DNA from: Archaeoglobus sp.
Lineage (GTDB): Archaea > Halobacteriota > Archaeoglobi > Archaeoglobales > Archaeoglobaceae
Reading direction: 5' to 3'
NCBI GenBank assembly: GCA_017656505.1
Contig: JACDNU010000016.1
Span: 1 to 49,099 of the forward strand
DNA length: 49,099 nucleotides
A program made the position numbers and the translations under genes. The notes beneath the pieces were generated by a model that did no database searches, had not been told where the DNA came from, and saw nothing but the letters and a program-made list of their open reading frames with translations. Within the stretch, counting starts at the first letter, position 1, and the number at the start of each line of letters is the position of its first letter. Below are positions 26,410 to 35,304 of this stretch, one piece after another.

Positions 26410-27087
26410 TTAAGCAAGAGTCCTAGGAATTAAACCCTGCATGATCATGCAATCGGCAAGAACGATAGCGACCATCGCCTCAATAACAGGAACCGCTCTT
26501 GGCACTATACAGGGATCATGCCTGCCCTTTATTATGACCTCAACTTCCTCCATTCTAGTGAAATCAACCGTCCTCTGTACTTTAGAAATCGAAGGTGTGG
26601 GTTTTATCGCAGCCCTAATAACTATATCTTCGCCGTTCGATATTCCGCCAAGGATTCCACCAGCGTTATTAGAGGCGAAAGCAACCTTACCGTTTTTGAT
26701 TATTATGGGATCGTTGTTTTCACTCCCTTTTAATTTTGAAACTTCAAATCCTCTCCCTATCTCCACACCTTTTACCGCCGGAACTCCCATTACTGCGTAA
26801 GCAAGGTAGGCATCTAGCTTTCCAAAAACCGGCTCTCCAAGGCCTGGAGGGAGGTTTCTGGCTACAACCTCAACGATGCCGCCCAATGAGTCGCCCTCTG
26901 CCATTGTCTGCCTCAACTTATCCTCAACCTCCTTCTCAGCCTTCCTGTCTGGACACCTCAGCGGACTTTTCTCTGCTCTCTCAAAGGCCTTTTCTATGCC
27001 ATCTACTTCACACCTTATTCCAGCGATTTCCCTTGCATAACCGTAAATCTTTATGTTGTAAATTTCAAGAATTTTCTTAGCAATGCT
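26410..27087 (-). pseudogene. aroC: 5'-truncated aroC (chorismate synthase)
   Basis: The frame is open from a stop at 27088-27090 to 26410, giving IAKKILEIYNIKIYGYAREIAG, then MAEGDSLGGIVEVVARNLPPGLGEPVF and GRHDPCIVPRAVPVIEAMVA, the C-terminal two thirds of chorismate synthase. About 130 N-terminal residues, including the FGESHG-type FMN/substrate region, are missing, so no activity is expected. It is followed by the aroA fragment, preserving a piece of a shikimate operon. Confidence 0.8.
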
Positions 27088-27151
27088 TTAATCTTATTGC
27101 ATCCATCCAATAGAAAAGCTTAAATACACTTTTAAAGTCAAAGCTTATTCA

Positions 27152-27190
27152 ATGAGAAAATTCTCTGGTGATGGACTTTGGCCTGAGTGA
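27152..27190 (+). other. Possible 12-codon leader ORF with a Trp codon before trpC
   Basis: ATG at 27152 encodes MRKFSGDGLWPE and stops inside the beginning of trpC. A TATA-like CTTAAATAC (27118-27126) would start transcription near this ATG, so it could be translated from the mRNA end. It may simply be untranslated leader. Confidence 0.25.
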
Positions 27191-27869
27191 TGCGATCAAG
27201 GTTTGCAAAGATCAGCAAATGAACCCCGTGATCGCGGAGATCAAATTCTATTCTCCAAAGCATGGTGATTTGCTTGGAAAAAGAGATCCGCTAAGGCTTT
27301 TGGAAGCTTACGAAAGAGGTGGAGCAGCGGGGATTTCTTACGTAACAGCTAGACAATTTGGGGGAGAGTTTAGCCTTCTCAGAAAAATTTGCAAGGAAAC
27401 AAACCTCCCAGTGCTTAGGAAGGATTTCATTCTTGACAAGTCTGAGATCGAGAGCACAGCTGAGGCTGATGCTTCGGCAATCCTGCTGATTACAAGATTT
27501 CTGAAAGATAGTACAGCAGAATTCGTCGATTACGCTTTGGAGCACGGTTTGGAAACTCTTGTGGAGGTACACAACCTTAACGAGATCGGAATTGCGAACG
27601 AGACTAAGACAACTATGGTAGGCATAAACAATCGGGACATAGCAAAGCTCGAGCTGGATGATGTCTCGGTTGAAGTGGCAGAAAGGCTTTACAGATTCGT
27701 AAAGAATGATGTTGTGAAGGTAAGCGAAAGCGGAATAAGAGGTTTAGAGGAGTTAAATAGGGCTTTGAAGGTTGCTGATGCCGTTCTGATAGGCACGGCA
27801 TCAATGCTTGCTGAAAATATCGAGGAAAAGATAAGGGAATTTGTTGGAGGTGGCGAATTTGGAGATTAG
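27171..27869 (+). CDS. trpC: Indole-3-glycerol phosphate synthase
   Basis: About 232 aa, full length for the short archaeal form. It closes the indole ring of CdRP in tryptophan synthesis. Signatures are NPVIAEIKFYSPKHG (catalytic Lys), LPVLRKDFI (general acid Lys), LVEVHN, GINNRDI and VSESGIRG. The start is the ATG at 27171 or the adjoining GTG at 27168; the only ribosome-site-like sequence (GGTG) overlaps it. It overlaps the start of the trpD fragment, so the pair was once part of a trp operon. It is the only complete aromatic biosynthesis gene in the island. Confidence 0.88.
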   Translation: MDFGLSDAIKVCKDQQMNPVIAEIKFYSPKHGDLLGKRDPLRLLEAYERGGAAGISYVTARQFGGEFSLLRKICKETNLPVLRKDFILDKSEIESTAEADASAILLITRFLKDSTAEFVDYALEHGLETLVEVHNLNEIGIANETKTTMVGINNRDIAKLELDDVSVEVAERLYRFVKNDVVKVSESGIRGLEELNRALKVADAVLIGTASMLAENIEEKIREFVGGGEFGD

Positions 27870-28091
27870 AAACGCCTTAAATAAACTCGTTGAAGGATAT
27901 AATCTGAGTGAGAAAGAAACTTATGACTTTGTTATAGCTTTAAAGGATAAAAAGCTCACTGATGCCCAGATAGGGGCATTTCTTCTCGGTCTTACAGTGA
28001 AAGGCCCAACGATCGAGGAGGTTGCAGGAATAGTCAGGGGGATGAAGGATGTGTGCAATGCCATAAAGCCGAGGGTTGAGAGGTTTGTCGA
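27859..28091 (+). pseudogene. trpD: 5' fragment of trpD (anthranilate phosphoribosyltransferase)
   Basis: A TTG at 27859 has a GGAGGTG ribosome site six bases upstream. The protein reads LNKLVEGYNLSEKETYDFVIA, then DAQIGAFLLGLTVKGPTIEEVAGIVRGM and ends RFVD, exactly where the PRPP motif CGTGGD should follow. The frame then enters transposase sequence and stops at 28143. Only the N-terminal helical domain remains. Confidence 0.75.
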
Positions 28092-28291
28092 CAAACGAAT
28101 GGGGAGATTAAGAGATTCTACAGAACTCTTAAAGTTAAGATGAAGTATTTCGATAGATAGATGAGTTTATTGATTGGTATGAGTCTTGATTTGGAAGAAT
28201 TAGAGACCCCTCATCAGGCTTTTCTGAGAAGGTTACCTCCTGAAAGGGAAAGGGACAATGGGTATGCATGGAGGTTGTTCCATGGCGAGAA
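28092..28291 (+). pseudogene. 3' remnant of a DDE transposase (IS481-like)
   Basis: Shifted frames give QTNGEIKRFYRTLKVKMKYF, then IDWYES, then LEELETPHQAFLRRLPPERE and a stop at 28289-28291. This is the C-terminus (last catalytic Glu region and YxxxRPHxxL-like tail) of an integrase-core transposase. A frameshift/stop lies near 28159. It begins abruptly at the trpD junction, so the 5' part is lost. It borders the catabolic cluster on the left. Confidence 0.6.
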
Positions 28292-28363
28292 ATGATTTTA
28301 GGAAACTACAACATAGCATAGTTAGAGAAAGAGATATATATCTTTGAAGACGGAAAAACTCCA

Positions 28364-29674
28364 ATGCAGAGTGAAGAATACTGGGATCCTAAAATAGAGT
28401 TAATGCAGCGAGGAGAATTGGAGAATTTACAGTTAAAGAGGTTGAAATATCAACTTCGTAGGTGTTATGAGCGATCAGCTTTCTTTAGACTAAAGTTTAA
28501 GAGAGCCGGTGTACAACCGGATGACATAAAAAAGTTGGATGACTTGTCTAAAGTTCCATTTCTTTTTAAAGGTGAGTTGCGAGAAGAGCAAAGGAGATAC
28601 GGTGTAAACAGATATATTATAGAAACAAAAAATTTAAGAGAGGCATATCCAACTTCTGGAACAACAGGGGCTCCAGTTCTGAGTTTTTGGACTGATAATG
28701 ACAAGGAATATATAATCGATGTCACTGCTCGAACACTCTGGAGTATGGGTTTAAGAGGAGAACATAAAGTCCAAAATGCATTTACCTATGAGTTGTGGGC
28801 CGCTGGTTTTTCTATTCATTACGCAGTTCAAAAAATCGGAGGATTTGTTTTACCAATCGGAAGCGGAAAAACAACACTACAAGTTAAGTATTTAATTGAA
28901 TTAGCTCCTGATGTTTTGGTAACAACACCCTCTCTTGCATTACGGATTGGTAGTAGATTGCAGGAACTTGGATTTGATGCTTCAGACCTTTCCTTAAAAT
29001 TTGGTGCATTTGGTGGAGAGCCTGGTACAGCCATACCCTCAACACGGAGGAGAATTGAGGGTATGTTAGGTATTGAGGCCTATGATTATTTTGGAATGGC
29101 TGAAATTGCACCAAGCTTCGCTTCTGAATGTAAAGAGAAGGCTGGATTGCATTGGAGTGAGGATTATCATCTTATTGAGGTAATCGACCCAAAGACTGGT
29201 GAAAGGGTAGAGGAAGGAGAAAAAGGAGTTTTAGTAATTACCCATTTAGTTAAAGAGGCAACACCGATGATAAGATACTGGACTGGGGATATAACAAAAC
29301 TAGAATACGAAAAATGTGCCTGTGGGAGGACCCATGTAAGGTCACCACAAGGCATACTTGGAAGGACTGACGACATGGTGATATATCAAGGAATTAGTTT
29401 CTATCCCAGCGAGGTTGAAGAGATTTTAAGGGAGTTTCCAGAATTGGGGCCTGAATATAAAATTTATTTTGAGAATGGTGGCATGGGTGGATCGAGTAAG
29501 TGTGTTGTAGAAGTTGAATATAATAAAGATTTGCATATAGAGGATCCATCAAAGCTCCAAGAAATTATCTCAGAGAGACTTTATGATTCTCTAGGAGTTT
29601 GGTTACATGTCCGAATTGTAGATAAACTCTTAACACCATATGTCGGATCAAAAATCAGACGCGTTTATCATTAA
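28364..29674 (+). CDS. PaaK-type aryl/acyl-CoA ligase (paralogue 1)
   Basis: 436 aa. Adenylate-forming CoA ligase of the phenylacetate-CoA ligase family: it activates a carboxylic acid with ATP, then forms the CoA thioester. ATP loop TSGTTGAPV (about residue 96), FGAFGGEPGT, AYDYFGMAEIAPSFASEC and YWTGDITKLE are family landmarks, as is the CACGRT cluster near 325. The C-terminal Lys domain is present. It resembles the second ligase at 36239 throughout, so the two are paralogues. A TATA-like GATATATATC (28331-28340) precedes it, and the ribosome site is weak. The acid is not identifiable; phenylacetate itself is not implied. Confidence 0.85.
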   Translation: MQSEEYWDPKIELMQRGELENLQLKRLKYQLRRCYERSAFFRLKFKRAGVQPDDIKKLDDLSKVPFLFKGELREEQRRYGVNRYIIETKNLREAYPTSGTTGAPVLSFWTDNDKEYIIDVTARTLWSMGLRGEHKVQNAFTYELWAAGFSIHYAVQKIGGFVLPIGSGKTTLQVKYLIELAPDVLVTTPSLALRIGSRLQELGFDASDLSLKFGAFGGEPGTAIPSTRRRIEGMLGIEAYDYFGMAEIAPSFASECKEKAGLHWSEDYHLIEVIDPKTGERVEEGEKGVLVITHLVKEATPMIRYWTGDITKLEYEKCACGRTHVRSPQGILGRTDDMVIYQGISFYPSEVEEILREFPELGPEYKIYFENGGMGGSSKCVVEVEYNKDLHIEDPSKLQEIISERLYDSLGVWLHVRIVDKLLTPYVGSKIRRVYH

Positions 29675-29679
29675 ATCTA

Positions 29680-30891
29680 TTATTCTTTACGCTCTAATCT
29701 AAATACCCTAATGAACATTAAAAAACCCAGCAAACTCAAACTGAGGCAAATCCTTATAATAAATGAATAACTTTGTGTAAATTCATAAGTATATCCTGCA
29801 AGATAAGAACCAATTAAACTAGCGAGACCTAAACTGGTAAAAGCTATTCCGTAATTTATACTCACATTTTTCTCTCCAAAATAAATTGCAACGATTACTG
29901 GGAGAGATACTATGAAACCACCATATGTTAAACCAATAAGTAAAGTACTTAGATAAAAAAATGTAGTTATTATTATATAACTTAATTTAGAAATAGTTAC
30001 TATGGAAAGTAGCCCTATAGCGAATAATGACAACAAGTGCAACATACATACAAACTTTATACCTATCAAATCTAGGAAATAACCTGTAATCAATCTTCCA
30101 AAAATGCTTGCGATCGCCAAAAAAATGATTCCCAGAATGTCAGTGAAAAGTATTGAATTTAAAAATTCAGTACTAATGGGTTGAAGATGGGAAGCTGCCA
30201 ACAATCCGTTAGTGAACGCACAAAAAAAAGAGGACCATATAAGAATAAACCTAGTTGTTTTTAACATTTTTAGGGGAGAATAATCAAGAATTTTATCTGA
30301 GTGTCTAGACTTAAACTCATTTATTTTAAGATTTTTAATTAATAGTGTACAAACCATACAAACAATCAAAAACAATATACCAATTATAAAAAAATTAACC
30401 CTCCAAGATGCGAAATTTAAGATTTCTTTTGATAAGATCGCTAGAATGACTGCACCTATACCAAAGCCACTAACAATTATTCCAGTAGCTATCCCTTTCT
30501 TTATTGGATGAATTACTCCTAGAGTAATTGACGTAAAGCTACCTAGTGCCAGCCCTACACCATAAATCACTCCAAAAGATAGATTTATCTGAAAAATTGA
30601 GGATGTTAATGAACTCAACAAAAAACCAATACCCATTAGAAATGTGCTGAGAAATACTGATACTCTAGGTCCATACCTCTTTATGAACCACCCCATAACA
30701 AGGCCGGAGAATCCGAGTATTAGACTTGCTATCATAAAAGGGGATGAAGTTGCAGCCCTACCACAATTAAATGAATCCTCTAAATAACTGACCCAGAGGC
30801 TCCAAATAAAAAAGCTACCAATACAAAATTGTATTAAGAACCCAGAGATTACTGGTCTTACTGCGAACTCTTCTTGAAGCTTTTCATACAT
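29680..30891 (-). CDS. MFS transporter, oxalate/formate antiporter-like (OFA) family
   Basis: 403 aa with about 12 membrane spans. N-terminal FIWSLWVSYLEDSF, the inter-helix loop GWFIKRYGPRVSVF, and GRLITGYFLDLIG in the second half fit the OFA-type monocarboxylate carriers. It is the last gene of the minus-strand operon with the FMN dehydrogenase (42-bp gap), so import of a hydroxy acid or export of a product acid is plausible. It converges on the first CoA ligase with a 5-bp gap. Confidence 0.8.
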   Translation of the reverse strand: MYEKLQEEFAVRPVISGFLIQFCIGSFFIWSLWVSYLEDSFNCGRAATSSPFMIASLILGFSGLVMGWFIKRYGPRVSVFLSTFLMGIGFLLSSLTSSIFQINLSFGVIYGVGLALGSFTSITLGVIHPIKKGIATGIIVSGFGIGAVILAILSKEILNFASWRVNFFIIGILFLIVCMVCTLLIKNLKINEFKSRHSDKILDYSPLKMLKTTRFILIWSSFFCAFTNGLLAASHLQPISTEFLNSILFTDILGIIFLAIASIFGRLITGYFLDLIGIKFVCMLHLLSLFAIGLLSIVTISKLSYIIITTFFYLSTLLIGLTYGGFIVSLPVIVAIYFGEKNVSINYGIAFTSLGLASLIGSYLAGYTYEFTQSYSFIIRICLSLSLLGFLMFIRVFRLERKE

Positions 30892-30933
30892 TTTTTGTTA
30901 AACCCCCAGTCAGTCTTCGGATTGGATTTCAGC

Positions 30934-31929
30934 TCAAAAAACTAGGATATCTTTTGCAACTTTTGCAATTTCGCTTACAGTTTTGCATCCACATATCGCC
31001 ATCGTTCTCCTCAGTTCCTCATTTATAGCATTGAATAGATTTACTATCCCGTCCTTTCCATCGGCAGCTAACCCGAGCATAGTTGCTGTACCCAATAAAA
31101 CACCTTTTGCACCAAGAGCTAAACCTTTTAAAACATCTGTACCTCTCCTAAAACCACTGTCTACTAAGATAGTAACTCCGGTTTCCTGGACATTTTTAAC
31201 TATGTTTGGCAAGACTTCCAACGGATGTGCTGCATAATCTAAAACCGCAGCACCATGATTGGATACAACAATTACATCTGCAAAGTTCGAAGCTTTTTTA
31301 GCATCACTTTCACTTAAAATCCCTTTAACGATAAAGGGGACTTTTAGAGTAGACGCAACATCTTCTAGCTCTTTTATTTTTTTTGGCCCCGTAACAGACT
31401 CAAGTATGAGCTTGTCACCAATCTTTCCCCCGTAAAAAAAGTCAATGTCAATTCCGGCTGCTATTACCCCAGCTTTCTCCGCAAAAGATAGTTCTTCGAT
31501 TATTTTTTCAGTTGCTTTATATGGTTTAGATATTTTTATTACTTTTGCTCCCGTGTCAATCATTTCAACTAATTGGTTTTTACTTCCTATTCCCATCCAA
31601 GCTAGTGTTCCAAGTTCTTTCATAGCCTCGGCAACAATTTTCAAAGGTTTAGATGCGAGATTTGCCATGCCACTGATTGCGCCACTCATTATGGGCATCT
31701 CAAGTTGTTGTCTGAATAGAGTTATTCTTGTGTCAATTTTAGATAAATCGGGTAAATCTTCCAAAAGTCTCATTTTCAAACGTATCCTGTTGAAATACTC
31801 CCTATTAAAAGAGGAAGTATATCCACTTTCAACTCCTCCTGCTTCGCCTAGGTATCTATTTATCCTGTCTACCTCATTGAGTGATTCTAACTTTTTTAAC
31901 CCAGCTTGAATTATTTTGTTATAACTCAT
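30934..31929 (-). CDS. FMN-dependent 2-hydroxyacid dehydrogenase family protein
   Basis: 331 aa. The TIM-barrel FMN family (lactate/glycolate oxidising enzymes, also related to IPP isomerase 2) is shown by MPIMSGAISGMANLA, PFIVKGILSESDA (FMN Lys), VVSNHGAAVLDY (catalytic His) and DSGFRRGTDVLKGLALGAKGVLLG (phosphate site). The usual GGRQLD after SNHG is AAVLD, so substrate may differ from lactate. Ribosome site AGGTGACC. It sits between the winged-helix regulator and the MFS carrier. Electrons would pass to a membrane acceptor (inference). Confidence 0.8.
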   Translation of the reverse strand: MSYNKIIQAGLKKLESLNEVDRINRYLGEAGGVESGYTSSFNREYFNRIRLKMRLLEDLPDLSKIDTRITLFRQQLEMPIMSGAISGMANLASKPLKIVAEAMKELGTLAWMGIGSKNQLVEMIDTGAKVIKISKPYKATEKIIEELSFAEKAGVIAAGIDIDFFYGGKIGDKLILESVTGPKKIKELEDVASTLKVPFIVKGILSESDAKKASNFADVIVVSNHGAAVLDYAAHPLEVLPNIVKNVQETGVTILVDSGFRRGTDVLKGLALGAKGVLLGTATMLGLAADGKDGIVNLFNAINEELRRTMAICGCKTVSEIAKVAKDILVF

Positions 31930-32013
31930 TTTTGGTCACCTTTGAAAACAACTTAAAAAATATGGAAAAAGTTATTCAATCTTCATTAAAGCCTGTGTTT
32001 TAGAAAACATCAT

Positions 32014-32514
32014 TTACGCTTCTTTTGCTGTTTTCTCACCTAATGGAGTCAATCTCACATAAACTCTAAATAGTCCACTCCTAGTAATGTACTTTTTTCC
32101 CTCTAACATCTCGCAAATAGAAGCTATCTCTTCAAGGGGTATGTTCGTCATAGAGGATATCTGATCATAATTGAGGTTTTTTCGCCTCCTCAAAAGCAAC
32201 TTAAGAATATTCAGACCATCCATATCAATGCCATATTTCTCTATAAGTTCTAGCTCTTCAGCCGATAGGTTCTCTGACACAGCTCTCTTTCCCTTTTCTG
32301 TGATTCTAAAGATATACCAGTTAATCCCACCACCGTTGCTCTCAATCATCTGCTCCTTTATAAGTTCGTCAACAAACTCTTTAACCTTCGCCAACCTTAT
32401 ACCTCTAGCCTCCTCACTGAAGCTAATGGAGTCTGTCAGGTCATTAAACTTATTCCTGTTTGTATATATCATTTTTAGTACTTTTATTTTTTGTTTTTCA
32501 ACTTCTTTTGTCAT
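32014..32514 (-). CDS. Winged-helix transcriptional regulator
   Basis: 166 aa with two winged-helix-like units: residues 8-70 (KVLKMIYTNRNKFNDLTDSI) ending WYIFRITEKGKRAV, and 100-166 (ILKLLLRRRKNLNYDQISSM) ending VRLTPLGEKTA. Highly charged, no membrane segment. It is embedded in the operon, starting 3 bp after the symporter stop, so it probably controls this catabolic cluster. Ligand unknown. Confidence 0.7.
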   Translation of the reverse strand: MTKEVEKQKIKVLKMIYTNRNKFNDLTDSISFSEEARGIRLAKVKEFVDELIKEQMIESNGGGINWYIFRITEKGKRAVSENLSAEELELIEKYGIDMDGLNILKLLLRRRKNLNYDQISSMTNIPLEEIASICEMLEGKKYITRSGLFRVYVRLTPLGEKTAKEA

Positions 32515-32517
32515 TTC

Positions 32518-33909
32518 TCACACCTTCCTGCCGATATACACAATGACATAGATGATCACTGCCACTACAATTGTAAGCCAAGTTGGATCTACAGTTTTAG
32601 AGATATAGCTAAACTGTACTATGAGGCCTATAACGGTAGGTACAATCAATAATATAAGAGCTAGTTTCTCGGTTAGTATTCTTAGGTATGCTGCATCAAT
32701 AAGAAGTAACAAAATTGGTGAATACAGCATTGTACCAAACACGTAGAATCTCACAGCTTGATATGGTGCAAATATTGCGAGTAATATTGCTATAGCGGAG
32801 AGCACTAGTACTATGACTCTTATATTCCTCATAGCTTTATCCTCTGGAATTTTCTTAAACTTCTTAATAAAGTCGTTCCACACTACCGTTGCCATACCCA
32901 TTGTTGTAGCGTCTGCAGTAGACATGGTCGCTGCGAAGAGTGCAACAAGCATTAAACCAACTAGCCACGGTATTCCGACTTTAGTAAGGATGTTTCCAAG
33001 TACCCCTACACCCTTAAGCCCAGGTCCTAATAATACATAGCCATAGAGCCCGATAATAGCACCAAGAACTGCAAGTATTATCGCAGCAATTCCTCCAGCA
33101 ATAAAACCCAGTTTTAGTGTTTTCTCACTCCTAACAGCAGCTCCTCTTTGCCAATAGTATGCACCTCCCCATACTAGCAGTAGGTTAAACATTAACATTG
33201 ACATCACTGCAGGACTCTTCCATCCAAAAAATGGGATCGTTCCTATGCCAATTACCAATTTCTGAGGAGATATTGGATGTGGCCCTGTAAACAAGTAATC
33301 CCATCCAAAAGTAGATACGAAATATATAACAAGTCCGAGTATACCCACTGTTGCGAAAATTATTTGGAGCACATCAGTTACAGTTACTGACCATAACCCA
33401 CCAGTAGCAATATACAGTGACATTAGTATGCCCACTAGCAAAATACCTAAGTTTCTGTCTATTCCAAAAAACCCACTTAACACGCTTCCCACACCTACAT
33501 ACTGGATTGCGGTTAGGAAGAACAAAGAGTACACCAACAAAGCTCCCACTATTACTCTAGAGGAAGTGCCATGAAAGGCTTCAATAGCTTCTGCAGGAGT
33601 ATAAGCACCACTTCTCCTTGAGAATATCCCTATAACAAAGGGGTAGGCGAGAGTCATTATCCCCCATGCCCACCAAATCCATACCCCTCCAAATCCAAAT
33701 ACGTAAGAATATGCAATTAAAAGGGGAAGGAATCCTCCTGATACACAAATGGATACTTGTGCAGCTGCTGTCACAAACGCTCCTACTTCTCTACCACACA
33801 CAATCAATGAACTTTCTCTTGTAGCCCATTTTCGTACAAATACGATTCCAGCCAATATTATTGCTAAGCTATATATCAGGATAGCCATTAACACCTCAAT
33901 ATTAGCCAT
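32518..33909 (-). CDS. Sodium:solute symporter (SSS family)
   Basis: 463 aa, about 13 membrane helices. The SSS core is seen in GFGGVWIWWAWGIMTLAYPFV, RSGAYTPAEAIEAFHG, YIATGGLWSVTVTDVLQ (helix 5 signature) and FAATMSTADATTMGMATVV, where the conserved Ser/Thr bind sodium. It imports an organic solute with sodium. Ribosome site GGTGGTG. It lies between the M24 hydrolase and the regulator, so its solute is probably what the hydrolase acts on (inference). Confidence 0.88.
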   Translation of the reverse strand: MANIEVLMAILIYSLAIILAGIVFVRKWATRESSLIVCGREVGAFVTAAAQVSICVSGGFLPLLIAYSYVFGFGGVWIWWAWGIMTLAYPFVIGIFSRRSGAYTPAEAIEAFHGTSSRVIVGALLVYSLFFLTAIQYVGVGSVLSGFFGIDRNLGILLVGILMSLYIATGGLWSVTVTDVLQIIFATVGILGLVIYFVSTFGWDYLFTGPHPISPQKLVIGIGTIPFFGWKSPAVMSMLMFNLLLVWGGAYYWQRGAAVRSEKTLKLGFIAGGIAAIILAVLGAIIGLYGYVLLGPGLKGVGVLGNILTKVGIPWLVGLMLVALFAATMSTADATTMGMATVVWNDFIKKFKKIPEDKAMRNIRVIVLVLSAIAILLAIFAPYQAVRFYVFGTMLYSPILLLLIDAAYLRILTEKLALILLIVPTVIGLIVQFSYISKTVDPTWLTIVVAVIIYVIVYIGRKV

Positions 33910-33972
33910 TCTTACACCACCTTCCCTGTTGTTTGTTAATCTTTAAATATTATAAACGATTGAAAAAAAAAT

Positions 33973-35289
33973 TTAGAACTTTAGCGGACAACACTCGATG
34001 ATGTGGTCGTCTGGAAACTTATCCAAGTCTTCCCATCCTGTCTCCGTTACGACAATCATTTTTTCTATTCTCACTCCCTGTCCATACTTACAGCCTTCTT
34101 GGGTCTCTATAGCAAACACATGTCCTGGTTCAAGGCGGTAAGGATGCTCAATAGACCAGATTGTATTACCTTGTGGTGGTCCATAATTGACAAGGCCAAG
34201 ACCATGCATAAGATTGTCTCCCCAGGCCCAATCTGGTTCTACTCCCCAGTATTCTCGTTCATCAAGCCATGCCTCAGCCATGTCTTTGGTGGTATTTCCT
34301 GGTTTACATTTCTTAAGAGCAGCATATAGGCGATCATATGCTCTTTGATAAGCATCTTTATACTCTTCGCGCATAGGCCTTCCTGCACTACAATAAAAGG
34401 TTCGGTAGTAACATGTTAGATATCCATTCCATGATATTTGAATGTTATCAGCAAATATCAAATCTCCAGGTCTAATGAATCTATCTGTCATATTTCGATA
34501 ATTAGGCCACGTATTCTCACCGGAAGCTACAAAACTTTCTCCTGTAGTTTCTGCCCCCATTTTCATGGCTGTATACCTCATAAGGCCTGCAAGTTCATAT
34601 TCTGTTCTACCAGGTTTTATATTATTCGCAAGCACGTAATGGCACACATCACCTATAGCTGCTGCCATCCTAAGACACTCTATCTCATCTCTAGTTTTTA
34701 TTTCTTGGGCCTTAATCCACACTTCTGGTTTTACATCTGTCTTTATACCGACTTTTTCGAGAGCAGAGATGGCATGAGGATCCTGTGAATCTAATACTAA
34801 AGTTTCTTTCTCCAGCCCCATCTCTTTGAGAGTCTCTTTTATTTGCTCTCCAAACTTTCTCAATTGTACTGCATGTGCTTCAGGATGGACAACTAAACCC
34901 AAAGCCATACCTCCTACGCAAGAAGGAATTGCGTATCGAAGATTCTTTGGATCTAACCATTTCATATGCCTCCGATCATGTATTGTTGGTGTTCCATGAC
35001 CAAATACTACGGGTTGTATATCTTCTCTAGGAACTACACTGTAAGTTAATCCACTTGTATAAGCCATACACTTGTGCCCCGTAGCGTATCTAGTATTGTG
35101 TGGAAGCAGATTCAGCATCACTTCTACACCATATTCCTTCATTTTACTTCTAAGCCTCTCAAGTCTTTCTTTTCTCATTCTATCCATGTTAATGCGCTCT
35201 CTGAAGTCCACTATCTGCCTCCCAAAACACCTTCCGTCGTATTGTGGATACACTTCGTTGTATACTACATACGGATCTAATTCTCCCAC
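33973..35289 (-). CDS. M24-family hydrolase (creatinase/prolidase fold) with altered metal site
   Basis: About 438 aa. The N-terminal creatinase-like domain (about 40-190) is followed by a pita-bread domain (about 205-435). Metal-site positions read Asp (FADNIQI), Cys where the second Asp of SDxTRTF belongs (TCYYRTF), His (MHGLGLV), Glu (AIETQEG) and Glu (VRIEKMI). Creatinase shows that this fold can work without metals. The substrate may be an imino-N compound or dipeptide-like solute (inference). Start: GTG at 35289 with GGGGGTGA upstream is preferred over TTG at 35304. First gene of the five-gene operon. Confidence 0.8.
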   Translation of the reverse strand: MGELDPYVVYNEVYPQYDGRCFGRQIVDFRERINMDRMRKERLERLRSKMKEYGVEVMLNLLPHNTRYATGHKCMAYTSGLTYSVVPREDIQPVVFGHGTPTIHDRRHMKWLDPKNLRYAIPSCVGGMALGLVVHPEAHAVQLRKFGEQIKETLKEMGLEKETLVLDSQDPHAISALEKVGIKTDVKPEVWIKAQEIKTRDEIECLRMAAAIGDVCHYVLANNIKPGRTEYELAGLMRYTAMKMGAETTGESFVASGENTWPNYRNMTDRFIRPGDLIFADNIQISWNGYLTCYYRTFYCSAGRPMREEYKDAYQRAYDRLYAALKKCKPGNTTKDMAEAWLDEREYWGVEPDWAWGDNLMHGLGLVNYGPPQGNTIWSIEHPYRLEPGHVFAIETQEGCKYGQGVRIEKMIVVTETGWEDLDKFPDDHIIECCPLKF

Positions 35290-35304
35290 ATTTTTCACCC
35301 CCAA

